Source: Cellulomonas soli (GTDB lineage: Bacteria > Actinomycetota > Actinomycetes > Actinomycetales > Cellulomonadaceae). Taken from it: DNA of 64,000 nucleotides. Made by a program: the position numbers and the translations under genes. Shown here piece by piece: positions 49,651 through 60,310 of this stretch (position 1 is its first letter; the number at the start of each line of letters is the position of its first letter). The notes beneath the pieces are model-generated. The model did not search any database and was not told where the DNA came from. It saw only the letters and a program-made list of their open reading frames with translations. The stretch is taken from positions 62,001-126,000 of the forward strand of contig NZ_JACBZJ010000001.1 in the NCBI RefSeq assembly GCF_013409305.1, given 5' to 3'.

Positions 49651-50651
49651 CAGACACCCACCTCTTCGGTACGCCCCTCGGCGGGGGCTCGGAACACCAG
49701 GGCCGCGCCGACCGCACCCACGGGCAGCCCGGGCGGGACGAGCCGGATCCGGTCCGTCATCGCGGTGGTGGCCAGGAACGGCGAGGTCCTGGCCTGTCGG
49801 TCGAGCTCGGCGACGATCGCCTCGAGCAGGGGCTCGCCCAGCTCGCTGACACCACCGCCGACGACGATGCGCTCGGGGTCGCAGGTCAGGACCAGGACGC
49901 GGATCGCCGCGACGACGGCCCGCACGAACGTCTCGCGCACCGCGAGCGCGCGCTCGTCGCCGCCTGCGGCGGCCTCGAACAGCTCGACGGGCGCCGGGCG
50001 GGCGCTCGTGGAGGGCCACGCCGCGTCGAGCGCCGAGCCGGACGCGTACTGCTCGAGGCACCCGCGCTGCCCGCACGGGCAGGGCAGACCACCCGGCACG
50101 TAGATGAGGTGCCCGATCTCACCGGCAGCCCTCCTCGCGCCCCGGCGCAGGTCGCCGTGCAGCAGGAGCCCCGCCGCCAGGCCCGTGCCGAGCGCGAGGA
50201 ACGCCAGGTCGTCGACCTGCTGCCCCTCGACGACGTCGAGGACGTGCGCGGCACCGAGGACGGCGGCGTTCAGGTCGTTCTCCAGCAGCACCGGCAGGCC
50301 GCCGAGCATGGTCTGCAGCACGGTCGCGAACGGCTCGCGCCGCGTGATGCCGAGGTTCACCGCGTTCTCGACCGTGCCACGCCGGGGGTCGACGACCCCG
50401 GGCAGCCCGACCCCGACGCCACGCACCGCGGCCGACGCGACCCCAGCGGCGCGCAGCACGCCGTCGACGGCCTCGGCCGCCGAACCTGCTACGCCGACCA
50501 GGCCCCGACGGGTGGGCACGCGCAGGCGGTCGTGCACGCCTCCGTGCTCGTCGAGCAGCACGGCCTGCACCTTGGTGCCGCCCACGTCGAGGCCGACCGA
50601 CCACGCGCCGGCCGCGCCCCCGGGAGGCGGGGGCGTCGTCATGGCGTCCAT
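49650..50651 (-). CDS. ROK family sugar kinase, probable N-acetylglucosamine/glucosamine kinase
   Basis: 333 residues. The ATP site SVGLDVGGTKVQAVLLDE opens the protein; the ROK zinc motif is CPCGQRGCLEQYASG, and the sugar-binding ENDLNAAVLGAAH plus GEIGHLIYVPGG are in place. There is no N-terminal DNA-binding domain, so it is the kinase type. Given nagB directly downstream and the sugar ABC permeases upstream, GlcN or GlcNAc is the likely substrate (inference). ATG 50651 has GAAGG six bases upstream. Starts two bases after the permease stop. Confidence 0.9.
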   Translation of the reverse strand: MDAMTTPPPPGGAAGAWSVGLDVGGTKVQAVLLDEHGGVHDRLRVPTRRGLVGVAGSAAEAVDGVLRAAGVASAAVRGVGVGLPGVVDPRRGTVENAVNLGITRREPFATVLQTMLGGLPVLLENDLNAAVLGAAHVLDVVEGQQVDDLAFLALGTGLAAGLLLHGDLRRGARRAAGEIGHLIYVPGGLPCPCGQRGCLEQYASGSALDAAWPSTSARPAPVELFEAAAGGDERALAVRETFVRAVVAAIRVLVLTCDPERIVVGGGVSELGEPLLEAIVAELDRQARTSPFLATTAMTDRIRLVPPGLPVGAVGAALVFRAPAEGRTEEVGV

Positions 50652-50652
50652 G

Positions 50653-51495
50653 TCAGCCCTTCACCGCTCCCGAGACCAGGCCCGAGGTCATCCGCCCCTG
50701 CACGATGAGGAAGAACACGATCACGGGCACGGCGATGAGCGTCGAGGCGGCCATGACCTGACCCCAGTCGACGCCCCGGTTCGCGGAGGCGGCCAGGAAG
50801 CTGCGCAGCCACAGGGGCAGCGTCTGCGCCGACTCGGCCGGCAGCGCGACCAGCGCGACCGTGAACTCGTTCCAGGCCTGCAGGAACGCGTACACGCCCG
50901 AGGCGACGAGCCCGGGGGCCAGCAGCGGGAACGTGATCCGCAGGAACGCCTGGGTCCGCGAGAGCCCGTCGACCATGGCGGCCTCCTCCAGGTCGGCAGG
51001 GACCCCGGCGACGAACCCGCGCAGCATCCACACCGTGAACGGCACGACCGCGGCGGTGTACAGCACCGAGACGCCGATGACCGTGTTGAGCAGCTGAGCA
51101 CCGGCCAGCATCTTGTACTGCGCGATGAACAGGCCCTCGGCGGGCAGCATCTGCACGAACAGCACGGTGAGCACGAACGCCGCGCGACCGCGGAACCGCC
51201 ACCGGCTGATCGCCAGCGCGGCCAGGAACGCGAACGCGAGCACGGCCACGACGGTCACGAGCGTGACCGACAGGCTCATCCGCAGCGCGCCACCGAACCC
51301 GCTGCCGTCCAGCACGGCGGAGAAGTTCGCCCAGGTGGAGCTGCTGTTCGGCCAGAACGTCGGCGTCGTGGCACGCAGCCGCGCCGACGGGGTGACGGCC
51401 GACAGCGCCATCCAGTACACGGGGAAGGCCCAGACGACGGCGATGGCGACGGCGAGCAGACCGAGCGTGGCCCGGCCGAGGGTGCGGCGGCTCAT
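50653..51495 (-). CDS. Sugar ABC transporter permease (MalG type)
   Basis: 280 residues, six transmembrane helices. The cytoplasmic EAA loop that docks on the ATPase reads EEAAMVDGLSRTQAFLRITF. The N-terminus (LGLLAVAIAVVWAFPVYWMAL) and ENDING helix VIVFFLIVQGRMTSGLVSGAVKG are characteristic of the CUT1 second permease. ATG overlaps the other permease's stop (ATGA). No ATP-binding subunit is in the operon; a shared MsiK-type ATPase is the usual partner in this phylum. Confidence 0.94.
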   Translation of the reverse strand: MSRRTLGRATLGLLAVAIAVVWAFPVYWMALSAVTPSARLRATTPTFWPNSSSTWANFSAVLDGSGFGGALRMSLSVTLVTVVAVLAFAFLAALAISRWRFRGRAAFVLTVLFVQMLPAEGLFIAQYKMLAGAQLLNTVIGVSVLYTAAVVPFTVWMLRGFVAGVPADLEEAAMVDGLSRTQAFLRITFPLLAPGLVASGVYAFLQAWNEFTVALVALPAESAQTLPLWLRSFLAASANRGVDWGQVMAASTLIAVPVIVFFLIVQGRMTSGLVSGAVKG

Positions 51496-52451
51496 GCTGC
51501 GTCCTCCTTGATGAGGCTGCGCACGTACGGCCAGCTCAGCGCGACGGTGAGCAGCAGCACGAAGATGGACACGGCTGCGGCCCCGGCGAAGTCCTGCCGA
51601 CCGATGCCCAGCTCGAAGATGAAGTTGCCCAGCAGGTTCGTCTCGGAGACGGGCGCCCCGGCGTCCTGCAGCAGGCGGATCTGCGCGAACACCCGCAGGT
51701 CCCAGATGATCTGCAGCAGCAGCACGATCGAGATCACCGGCCGGATCATCGGCAGCAGGATGTGCCGCAGCACCTGGTGCGGCCGGGCGCCGTCGAGGTT
51801 GGCGGCTTCGAGCACCTCGTCGGGCACCTGGGTCAGGCCGGCGTAGATCGACAGCGCCACGAACGGCACCGACATCCACACGATGATGACGGTGGCGACG
51901 AAGAAGAACGACAACGGCTGGGACAGCCACGCGTGGCCGGCGAAGTCGCTGAAGCCGAGCTGCACGAGCAGCCAGTTGATGACACCGGTGCGGTAGTCGA
52001 AGAGCCACTTCCACACGGTGACCGCCGCGACCATGGGCATCGCCCAGGCGAGCAGCAGCGCCACCTGGAGCACGACCCGGATCACCGGGTGCACGGCCCG
52101 CATGAGCAGCGCGAACGCCAGCCCGAGCCCGACCGTGACGAACGCGTTGACCAGGCAGAACGCGATGGATCGGACGACGACGGCCCACAGCGCGTCGTCG
52201 GTGAAGATGCGGGCGTAGTTGTCCAGCCCGACCCAGGTGGGCGGCTGCCCGAACTGCTGGGCGAGGCCGTACTCCTGGAACGAGGTGATGACCTGCCAGT
52301 ACAGCGGGTAGCCGAGCCCGAGCAGCAGCACGGCGAGGGTGGGGATGAGCAGCAGGTAGGGCGTGGCGGGGGTCCGCCGGTGCCGGATCGCGGGCGGCGT
52401 CGTCGCCTGCTCCGTCCGGGTAGGCCCGTCGAGGGCCACGTCGTGCGTCAT
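51492..52451 (-). CDS. Sugar ABC transporter permease (MalF/UgpA type)
   Basis: 319 residues, six transmembrane helices after a 30-residue cytosolic lead. Helix 1 is PYLLLIPTLAVLLLGLGYPLYW; the EAA loop is LEAANLDGARPHQVLRHILL; ends with a long helix and SLIKEDAA. First permease of a CUT1 system, paired with the MalG-type gene that overlaps its end. AAGGAGA precedes ATG 52451. A hairpin separates it from the binding-protein gene. Confidence 0.94.
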   Translation of the reverse strand: MTHDVALDGPTRTEQATTPPAIRHRRTPATPYLLLIPTLAVLLLGLGYPLYWQVITSFQEYGLAQQFGQPPTWVGLDNYARIFTDDALWAVVVRSIAFCLVNAFVTVGLGLAFALLMRAVHPVIRVVLQVALLLAWAMPMVAAVTVWKWLFDYRTGVINWLLVQLGFSDFAGHAWLSQPLSFFFVATVIIVWMSVPFVALSIYAGLTQVPDEVLEAANLDGARPHQVLRHILLPMIRPVISIVLLLQIIWDLRVFAQIRLLQDAGAPVSETNLLGNFIFELGIGRQDFAGAAAVSIFVLLLTVALSWPYVRSLIKEDAA

Positions 52452-52499
52452 GGGGTCTCCTTCGCCGGTCTTCGCCGGCGTTCCGGGCGCGGCCCGGTC

Positions 52500-52535
52500 G
52501 ACCGTCCGCGGGAGCGGGTGCCCCCGCGGACGGTC
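52500..52535. other. Intercistronic hairpin between binding protein and permease genes
   Basis: A perfect 13-bp stem (GACCGTCCGCGGG/CCCGCGGACGGTC) with a 10-base loop in the 111-base gap inside the operon. Such structures usually stabilise or partly terminate the transcript after the binding-protein gene, giving it excess over the permeases. Confidence 0.7.
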
Positions 52536-52562
52536 CGGACCTGCCGGCGGTCAGGGCAGGTG

Positions 52563-53885
52563 TCAGCCCTGGCCGTTGAGCATCGGCGTGAGCTTCTCGT
52601 CGTACTGCGCGGCGATCTGCGTCACGTCACCGCCGTCGGCGATCTTCTGGAAGAGCTCCTCGTAGACCTTGGCGCCCTCGATCGCGGCCCAGCCCGGTGC
52701 GGCCGGGGTGAGCTTGGAGCTCGCGGCGGTCTCGATCATCGTCTGGGCGAACTTGTCGTCGCCGAGCGAGGACACGTACTGGGAGTTGGCCGGGCCGAGC
52801 CCGTTCTTGCCCAGCATCGTCTGGTAGTCCTCGGAGTAGATGATCCGCAGGAGGTTCTCGGCCAGCTCGGGGTGCTGGCTCTGGGCCGAGATCGCGAGGT
52901 TGGACCCACCGGCGAACACCGGTGCGACCCCGCCGTCGACGCCCGGGAGGGCGAAGATGTCGAACTTGGCCGTGTCGGCCATGCCGTCACGGACCTCCTC
53001 GCCGGCGTCGTTGGTGGTCATGTCGCCGATCGACCAGCGGGCCCAGCCCGGAGCCATGATCGTCGCGGCGGCGGGGGCGGCACCGTCCGTGCCGTCGTTG
53101 AGGAAGTCCCAGTAGGCGACGTCACGCTCGGTCGAGGGCAGGTTCGAGGCACCCTGGTAGATGTCCTGCCACTGCTCGAGACCCTTGATGGTGTTGGGGT
53201 CCGAGAGCGTCGAGGTCCACTCGCCGCCGTCCTCGGTGGCCAGCTCGCCGCCGTTGGCGAAGACCCACGAGATGCCGTTGCGCCAGTCCTGGCCGCCGAT
53301 GGCGAAGCCGGACGTGGTGTCCGTCTTGAGCGCCTTGGCGGACTCGGAGAACTCCGCGAGCGTCGTCGGCACGGGCAGCCCCGCCGCCGACCACAGGTCT
53401 GCGCGGTAGAACATGTAGCGCGAGCCGAAGTAGTACGGCAGCGCGTAGTTCTTGCCGTCGGCCTTGCCGACCTCGACGAAGGACTGCAGCAGGTCGGACC
53501 CGCCGAGCTCCTCGTACAGCGGGGTCAGGTCGCGGAACGCGCCGATGGTCGTGAAGGTCGGCGACTGCGTGTTGCCGATCTCGACGACGTCAGGGGTGTT
53601 GTCCGCGTCGGGCAGCGCGGTCGTGAGCTTGGTGACGAGGTCGTCCCAGGTCTGCTCCTCGATGGTGAGGGTCGAGCCCGGGTTCTGCTCGGCGAAGGTG
53701 TCCACCAGGTAGTCCCGCAGCTCCTGCGGGGTGTCGGCACCGGCCAGCCAGAGGGTGATGTCTGCGGCCTCGGCGGCACCGTCCGAGGTGCTGCCGGCGG
53801 CGGGCTCGTCGCTCGAACCGGACGAGCACGCCGTCAGCGCGAGCGTGGCCGCCACGCCGAGGGCGGCGAAACGTAGGATCTTCAC
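52563..53885 (-). CDS. Extracellular sugar-binding lipoprotein
   Basis: 440 residues. Signal peptide with lipobox LTAC (C20) and a Ser/Gly/Asp linker, then a type 1 solute-binding fold beginning ADITLWLAGADTPQELRDYLV. The FGSRYMFYRADLWSAAGLPVPTT hinge region and NLLRIIYSEDYQ with TMLGKNGLGPANS are typical of CUT1 binding proteins for oligosaccharides. In view of nagB and the ROK kinase the ligand may be GlcNAc or chitobiose. GTG start with GGAGG upstream. It is preceded by the regulator gene, 85 bases away. Confidence 0.92.
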   Translation of the reverse strand: MKILRFAALGVAATLALTACSSGSSDEPAAGSTSDGAAEAADITLWLAGADTPQELRDYLVDTFAEQNPGSTLTIEEQTWDDLVTKLTTALPDADNTPDVVEIGNTQSPTFTTIGAFRDLTPLYEELGGSDLLQSFVEVGKADGKNYALPYYFGSRYMFYRADLWSAAGLPVPTTLAEFSESAKALKTDTTSGFAIGGQDWRNGISWVFANGGELATEDGGEWTSTLSDPNTIKGLEQWQDIYQGASNLPSTERDVAYWDFLNDGTDGAAPAAATIMAPGWARWSIGDMTTNDAGEEVRDGMADTAKFDIFALPGVDGGVAPVFAGGSNLAISAQSQHPELAENLLRIIYSEDYQTMLGKNGLGPANSQYVSSLGDDKFAQTMIETAASSKLTPAAPGWAAIEGAKVYEELFQKIADGGDVTQIAAQYDEKLTPMLNGQG

Positions 53886-53940
53886 GTTGGGGTTCCTCCC
53901 ATGAGCGAGGTGACGTCGTCTGACGTCGCCGGGTGGTGCT

Positions 53941-53985
53941 ACCGACCTGCAAGCGGTCGGCTCGGGGTCCTCACGAGACCCCGAG
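53941..53985. other. Two adjacent small hairpins at the ROK regulator stop
   Basis: CCGACC/GGTCGG (53942-53960) and CTCGGGGTC/GACCCCGAG (53961-53985), the latter spanning the regulator's stop codon. They may attenuate read-through from the regulator into the binding-protein gene. Confidence 0.45.
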
Positions 53986-55149
53986 CTGGCCGGCCAGGAC
54001 GAGGACCGAGGCGCCCGCAAGCGCCGCGTCCTCGTCGAGCGAGGCCATCCGGACCATCAGGTCCTGCCCGATGGCAGGCATGGTCCTGTGCCGGACGGTG
54101 TCGAGCGTCGCCTCCCGCAGCGGTCCGTCGAGCAGCTCGGGCGGGCCCGAGAGCACGATCTCCGCGAGGTTCAGCGCACTGCTGACGGGTGCGAGGACGA
54201 GTCCGAGCATCCGTCCGACCGACGCCAGCGCGGCGTCGGTGGCCTGGGGGTCGAGACCGGCGATGCGGCGGCGCAGGGCCGGCACGCTCAGCACGGTCTC
54301 GAGGCAGCCGGCGCGTCCGCACGCGCACGGCTGGGGGGTCTCACCGACGGTGGTCTCGTCGACGACGGTGACGTGTCCGATCTCGCCGGCGGCGTGCCGT
54401 CGGCCGCGCACGAGCCCGCCGTCGACGACGATCCCCGCGCCGACGCCCTGGCCGACGGTGACCACCATGGTCCCGTCGCCGGTGCCGGCGCCGTAGGTGA
54501 ACTCGGCGAGGGCGCGGGTGTTGGCGTCGTTGGCCACGTGCACGGGCACGCCGAGCGTGGCGGCCAGGTCGACTGCGAGGGGCACGTCGTACCACCCGCG
54601 GTTCGGGGCCTCGAGCACGTGGCCGTCGGCGTCGATGACGCCGGGCGAGGCGATGCCGACGCCGATGACGGGCCGGGTGGCGGCGGCGAGCATCTCGCGC
54701 AGCAGGTGCTCGAGCGTGGCGACCGCGTCGGCCCCGGTCCGTCCGTCCAGGTGCGCGCTCCCCCGGGCGACGACGTCACCGACGAGCGTCATGACCGCTG
54801 CGCGCAGGTTCTCGTCGTCGGTGAGGTCGGCGGCGACGATCTGGAAGTCGTCGGTGCGCATCCCGACGAGGATGGCGGGCTTGCCGACCTTGCCCTCGTT
54901 GCGGAAACCGAGCTCCTCGACGAGGCCTTCGGCGAGCAGGACGGCGACGAGGTCGGAGACGGTGACGCGGGTCAGCCCGGTGCTGCGGGCGATGTCGGCG
55001 CGCGAGGAGGGGCCGAAGTGGAACAGGTGCTGCAGGACGAGCGAGCGGTTGTGCGCACGGGCGTGCTCGGGGAGCACCTTGGCCGTGGGGCGCAGGGCCC
55101 TGCCGATGCCTCGGCCGGCGGCCGGGAGCGGCTTCGTCGTCGCAGTCAC
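53971..55149 (-). CDS. ROK family transcriptional regulator
   Basis: 392 residues. An N-terminal winged helix-turn-helix (about 33-85: NRSLVLQHLFHFGPSSRADI, ARSTGLTRVTVSDLVAVLLAEG) precedes a ROK sugar-sensing domain with IGVGIASPGVID, HVANDANTRALAEF and the zinc motif CACGRAGCLET. Such NagC/Mlc/NagR-like proteins repress amino-sugar genes until ligand binds. GTG 55149 is chosen because the promoter and a perfect operator palindrome lie immediately upstream; translation would then be nearly leaderless. The downstream transporter operon is its likely target. Confidence 0.9.
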   Translation of the reverse strand: MTATTKPLPAAGRGIGRALRPTAKVLPEHARAHNRSLVLQHLFHFGPSSRADIARSTGLTRVTVSDLVAVLLAEGLVEELGFRNEGKVGKPAILVGMRTDDFQIVAADLTDDENLRAAVMTLVGDVVARGSAHLDGRTGADAVATLEHLLREMLAAATRPVIGVGIASPGVIDADGHVLEAPNRGWYDVPLAVDLAATLGVPVHVANDANTRALAEFTYGAGTGDGTMVVTVGQGVGAGIVVDGGLVRGRRHAAGEIGHVTVVDETTVGETPQPCACGRAGCLETVLSVPALRRRIAGLDPQATDAALASVGRMLGLVLAPVSSALNLAEIVLSGPPELLDGPLREATLDTVRHRTMPAIGQDLMVRMASLDEDAALAGASVLVLAGQLGVS

Positions 55150-55153
55150 ATTT

Positions 55154-55185
55154 GTTAGTAGACCTTCCTTACTAACGAGTGTCAA
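55154..55185 (-). promoter_or_regulatory. Promoter and operator of the ROK regulator
   Basis: A perfect inverted repeat GTTAGTA-N9-TACTAAC occupies 55154-55176. On the minus strand a consensus -35 TTGACA (55185-55180) and a TCTACT -10 (55162-55157) are 17 bases apart, and the palindrome covers the spacer and -10. Binding there would block polymerase: classic autorepression. The AT content contrasts with the surrounding GC-rich DNA. Confidence 0.7.
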
Positions 55186-55236
55186 CCGCGCATCGTGACC
55201 GTGATCACATCGTGATCTGTCGTTCACACCGCCGAA

Positions 55237-56253
55237 TCACAGGCGCCCGCGGACCCCCTCGACCCAGCCCAGGGCACCCGCGTGACGCACCGAGGCGGTC
55301 GCCCACCGAACGCCCTCGACCAGGGCCGACGGCAGGTCCACCCCCCGCGCGAGCCCCGCCCCCGTGGCCCCGTGCAGCACGTCACCGGCCCCCACGGTGT
55401 CGACCACCGACCTGGGATCGACACGCTCGGGCACGATCACCCGCAGCGAACCCGAACGCGCACGGCCCGAGGCATCCGTGGGCACCGCGACACCGGGGCG
55501 CCCCTCGTGCACGAGCACGCGGACCGGACCAGGTCCCGCCGACCGCGCGACCGTCCGTGGGCCGAGCGCCGCGACCGCCGACAGCAGCGCGTCACCTTCC
55601 GGAGCGGCCCCGGTCCGGTCCGCCCAGGGCGCCGACGGGTCGGCCGGCAGACGGAAGTCGGCCGAGAGGACCGCGTGGTCGACGTGCGCGAGCAGCGCCG
55701 CCGTGCCGTCCTTCCAGCTGCCGCCGTCGAGCAGGACGGGCACCGACCTGCTCCGCGCGAGCCGGGCGAACGCCGTCCCCACCTCCATGTGGTGCCCGTC
55801 GACAAGGAGCGCCGTCGCACCGTCGAGGGCCTCCTCGGCCGCCGAGCCCGCGGCCGACCCCGCCACAGAGCCCAGCGCGCGCGTGCCCGTCGCGTTCGTC
55901 GAGACCACCGCACGCTCACCCGTGCCCCGCGTGACCAGGACCGTCGAGACGGCCGGGGTCCCGGGCTCGTCCCCGAGCAGGTCGACCAGCTCGACGCCCG
56001 CTGCCTGCAGGCCCGCCCGGACGACGTCCGCCAGGGCGCCGCGACCGAGGGCGGTGACCAGGCGTGCGGAAACACCCAGGGCGACGGCCGTCGCGGCCGC
56101 GTTCGCCGCCGGACCACCGAAGGCCACCGCGAGCCGATCCGCGACGACCTTCTCGTCCGGGCCGGGCAACCGATCCACCACCTGGCGGACGTCGAGGGTG
56201 ACCAGGCCGCAGCACACCAGCTGCGCGGACGAGGAGCTCACGTCGGTCGGCAC
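55237..56253 (-). CDS. PfkB-family carbohydrate kinase
   Basis: 338 residues. PfkB signature 1 is in [20 protein letters not shown] and signature 2 is [18 protein letters not shown], with the catalytic aspartate in GAGD. The substrate (ribose, fructose, tagatose-6-P, adenosine or another) cannot be told. The GTG at 56253 has AGGA eight bases upstream, and the frame is open upstream but unconserved. It precedes the ROK regulator gene by 87 bases in the same direction, yet that regulator has its own promoter. Confidence 0.88.
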   Translation of the reverse strand: MPTDVSSSSAQLVCCGLVTLDVRQVVDRLPGPDEKVVADRLAVAFGGPAANAAATAVALGVSARLVTALGRGALADVVRAGLQAAGVELVDLLGDEPGTPAVSTVLVTRGTGERAVVSTNATGTRALGSVAGSAAGSAAEEALDGATALLVDGHHMEVGTAFARLARSRSVPVLLDGGSWKDGTAALLAHVDHAVLSADFRLPADPSAPWADRTGAAPEGDALLSAVAALGPRTVARSAGPGPVRVLVHEGRPGVAVPTDASGRARSGSLRVIVPERVDPRSVVDTVGAGDVLHGATGAGLARGVDLPSALVEGVRWATASVRHAGALGWVEGVRGRL

Positions 56254-56317
56254 GGGACCATCCTGCCCCTCACCTGCACCCTCACGTCCAGCCGACCCGA
56301 TCCCGGTCGACCACCGC

Positions 56318-56845
56318 TCACCGGTCGGGGTCGGCGCGTTCGACCAGGTAGGTGCGCCCGTCCGGCCCGACCTCACGCACCAGGTTCGTGCGCAGGTCCT
56401 GTTCGCGCGCCTGCTCCACGGGGGAGGCACGACGGACCGGCCGCCGCGGGTCACCGAGCTGCGCGGGCCCGACGAAGGTGAGCAGCCACTCCGTCACACG
56501 TTCCCCGCGCGTGAGGGGCCGGCCGTCGACCGGCCTGGCACGCCGCCGCGGGTGATCGACGAGCAGCACGGTCACGAGACCCAGGGCGCCGGCGCACAGC
56601 AGCACCGAGGGCCAGGCACCGAGCGGGTCGGCCAGCACGTGCGAGGCGACGAAGCACAGCGCACCCGCGAGGACCACCAGGGCGAGCCGCCACCACGCCG
56701 TGCGGCGCCACTCACGCACCAGGCACCAGGCGAGCCCGGCCAGCAGGACGAGACCTCCGAGCGCCCGCAGGTCGCTCCCCCGGGCGACCGCGAAGCCGAC
56801 GACGAGCGTGAGCGCGGCAAGGACCGAGGTGGGCACGCGGGACAT
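56318..56845 (-). CDS. Multi-pass membrane protein, unknown
   Basis: 175 residues. Four hydrophobic segments (about 7-20, 27-42, 52-72, 78-97) are followed by a basic patch [19 protein letters not shown] and a soluble C-terminus ending [20 protein letters not shown]. The ending resembles a dimerisation tail found in small actinobacterial membrane proteins, but I cannot name a family. It lies 64 bases upstream of the kinase in the same orientation. Confidence 0.7.
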   Translation of the reverse strand: MSRVPTSVLAALTLVVGFAVARGSDLRALGGLVLLAGLAWCLVREWRRTAWWRLALVVLAGALCFVASHVLADPLGAWPSVLLCAGALGLVTVLLVDHPRRRARPVDGRPLTRGERVTEWLLTFVGPAQLGDPRRPVRRASPVEQAREQDLRTNLVREVGPDGRTYLVERADPDR

Positions 56846-57056
56846 GCCACCACCTTACGGAGCCCGGGTGCCGGCGCCCCGACTCATGAGAGTCCTCCCA
56901 TAAGCGATCCGGATGATTGCGACATATCGGGCGCCTGGTTAGGTTCGTCCGCACCTGCTCCCCCGCCGACCGGTCGGGGGTCCAGCCCCTCACGCGGCCC
57001 TGCCGCACGCCCCCTGTCCCACCTGGACGGGGACCGGTCCGAGAAAGGATGTGAAC

Positions 57057-58394
57057 GTGCACAGTTCGATGCACAGCCCCACCCGACGACGCCCAGGCCT
57101 CCGCGCCGCCGTCGCCGCCACCCTGGTCGGCGCCCTCACCGCGCTGACCGGTGTCGCGGTCGCCACCACCGCGACAGCGGCCACGCCGACGGTCGACACG
57201 ACCGCCTCGTACCAGCTGGTCAACTGGCGCAGCAAGAAGGCGCTCGACATCGAGGGGAAGTCGACCACGACGGGCGCCTCGATCGTCCAGTCGACCGTCT
57301 CGACCGCGACGAACCAGCAGTTCCAGCTCGTCCCCGCGACCGGCGGCTACTACCAGCTCACGTCGCGCTCGTCCGGTCTGGTGGTCTTCATCGGCACCTC
57401 CTCGACGGCGCACGCCACGCAGCAGACCTCGTCCGGCAGCGCGAGCCAGCTGTTCTCGCTCGTCGCCGGCTCCTCCGGCCGGATCAAGCTCGTGAACAAG
57501 GCCACCGGCAAGGCGCTGCAGGTCGAGGGCGCCTCGAAGGCCGACGGCGCGCTCATCACGCAGGGCACCGACACGAACGCCAACGAGCAGCAGTTCACGC
57601 TCGTCAAGGTCAGCGGCTCGAGCAGCACGCCGACCACGGCACCGTCCGCGAGCGCCACGCCGACCGCCACGCCGACCGCCTCAGCGAGCCCCACGGCGAC
57701 GGCCACCACCGGCACGTTCCCGGCGTGGCCGACGGCGACCGGCACCAAGAAGGTCACCGCCACGATCAAGGTGACCGGGACGCTCGACGGCAAGCTCGTG
57801 CGCTACTACGGGATCAGCGACGGTTCGCAGGACGAGTCGCAGCCCCCGATGTTCGAGCTGGCCGACGGCGCGACGATCAAGAACGTGATCATCGGCACCG
57901 ATGCCGGCGACGGCATCCACTGCCTGGGCACCTGCACGATCCAGAACGTGTGGTGGGAGGACGTCGGCGAGGACGCCGCCACGCAGAAGGGCAAGATCAG
58001 CGGCCAGGTCATGACGATCGACGGCGGTGGCGCACGCAGCGCCTCCGACAAGGTGTTCCAGCACAACGGTCCGGGCACCATGGTGATCAAGAACTTCCAG
58101 GCCTCGGACATCGGCAAGCTCTACCGCTCGTGCGGCAACTGCTCCACGCAGTACGCCCGCACGGTCAAGGTCCAGAACGTGCAGATCACCGCACCGGCCA
58201 AGTCGCTCGTCGGGATCAACCCGAACCTGGGCGACAAAGCGACTCTCACCGGGGTGACGATCATCGGGGACACCTCGAAGAAGGTCGCCATCTGCCAGGA
58301 GTACAAGGGTGTGACCTCCGGCGAGCCCACGCTCGTCAGCAGCGGGCCCAGCACGGCCTGCGGGTACACGGCGTCCGCGGTCCTCTACAAGTAG
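57057..58394 (+). CDS. Secreted pectate lyase (PL3) with N-terminal ricin-type lectin domain
   Basis: 445 residues. Signal peptide (Arg-rich start, [20 protein letters not shown], cleavage after about residue 41), then a CBM13-like beta-trefoil domain ([20 protein letters not shown] with repeats of the QFQL, QLFSL and QQFTL type), a Thr/Ser/Pro/Ala linker, and a PL3 catalytic domain with [20 protein letters not shown] and the [11 protein letters not shown] calcium and base region. It cleaves polygalacturonate by beta-elimination. GTG 57057 has AAAGGA seven bases upstream; GTG two codons earlier is too close to that site. It is a single gene. Confidence 0.9.
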   Translation: MHSSMHSPTRRRPGLRAAVAATLVGALTALTGVAVATTATAATPTVDTTASYQLVNWRSKKALDIEGKSTTTGASIVQSTVSTATNQQFQLVPATGGYYQLTSRSSGLVVFIGTSSTAHATQQTSSGSASQLFSLVAGSSGRIKLVNKATGKALQVEGASKADGALITQGTDTNANEQQFTLVKVSGSSSTPTTAPSASATPTATPTASASPTATATTGTFPAWPTATGTKKVTATIKVTGTLDGKLVRYYGISDGSQDESQPPMFELADGATIKNVIIGTDAGDGIHCLGTCTIQNVWWEDVGEDAATQKGKISGQVMTIDGGGARSASDKVFQHNGPGTMVIKNFQASDIGKLYRSCGNCSTQYARTVKVQNVQITAPAKSLVGINPNLGDKATLTGVTIIGDTSKKVAICQEYKGVTSGEPTLVSSGPSTACGYTASAVLYK

Positions 58395-58543
58395 GAACGC
58401 ACGCGTCTCACCGGTGCCGTCCCGGGGTCCTTCCCGGGGCGGCACCGCCGTGCGCGGGCGGCTCGGACCGACGTCCCGTGCACCGCGAGGCCTCGGGGCA
58501 ATACGGTGGACGTTCCGCGCCCCACGTCCCGAAAGAGACCCCC

Positions 58544-60226
<1,683 letters not shown>

Positions 60227-60240
60227 GTCAGCCGGCACAC

Positions 60241-60273
60241 GCGGGGCCCCGGACGACGCGTCCGGGGCCCCGC
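60241..60273. terminator. Terminator after pgi
   Basis: A perfect 15-bp stem GCGGGGCCCCGGACG/CGTCCGGGGCCCCGC with a 3-base loop, 14 bases after the pgi stop. Strong terminator, also facing the convergent amidohydrolase gene. Confidence 0.85.
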
Positions 60274-60310
60274 GGTGTCTCAGCCTCCCGGGCGCCGACC
60301 CGGGCCGAGC

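Noticed and set aside
48868-50651. ROK kinase as a second regulator
   Set aside because: It starts directly with the ATP site SVGLDVGGTK and has no helix-turn-helix, unlike the 392-residue regulator at 53971-55149.
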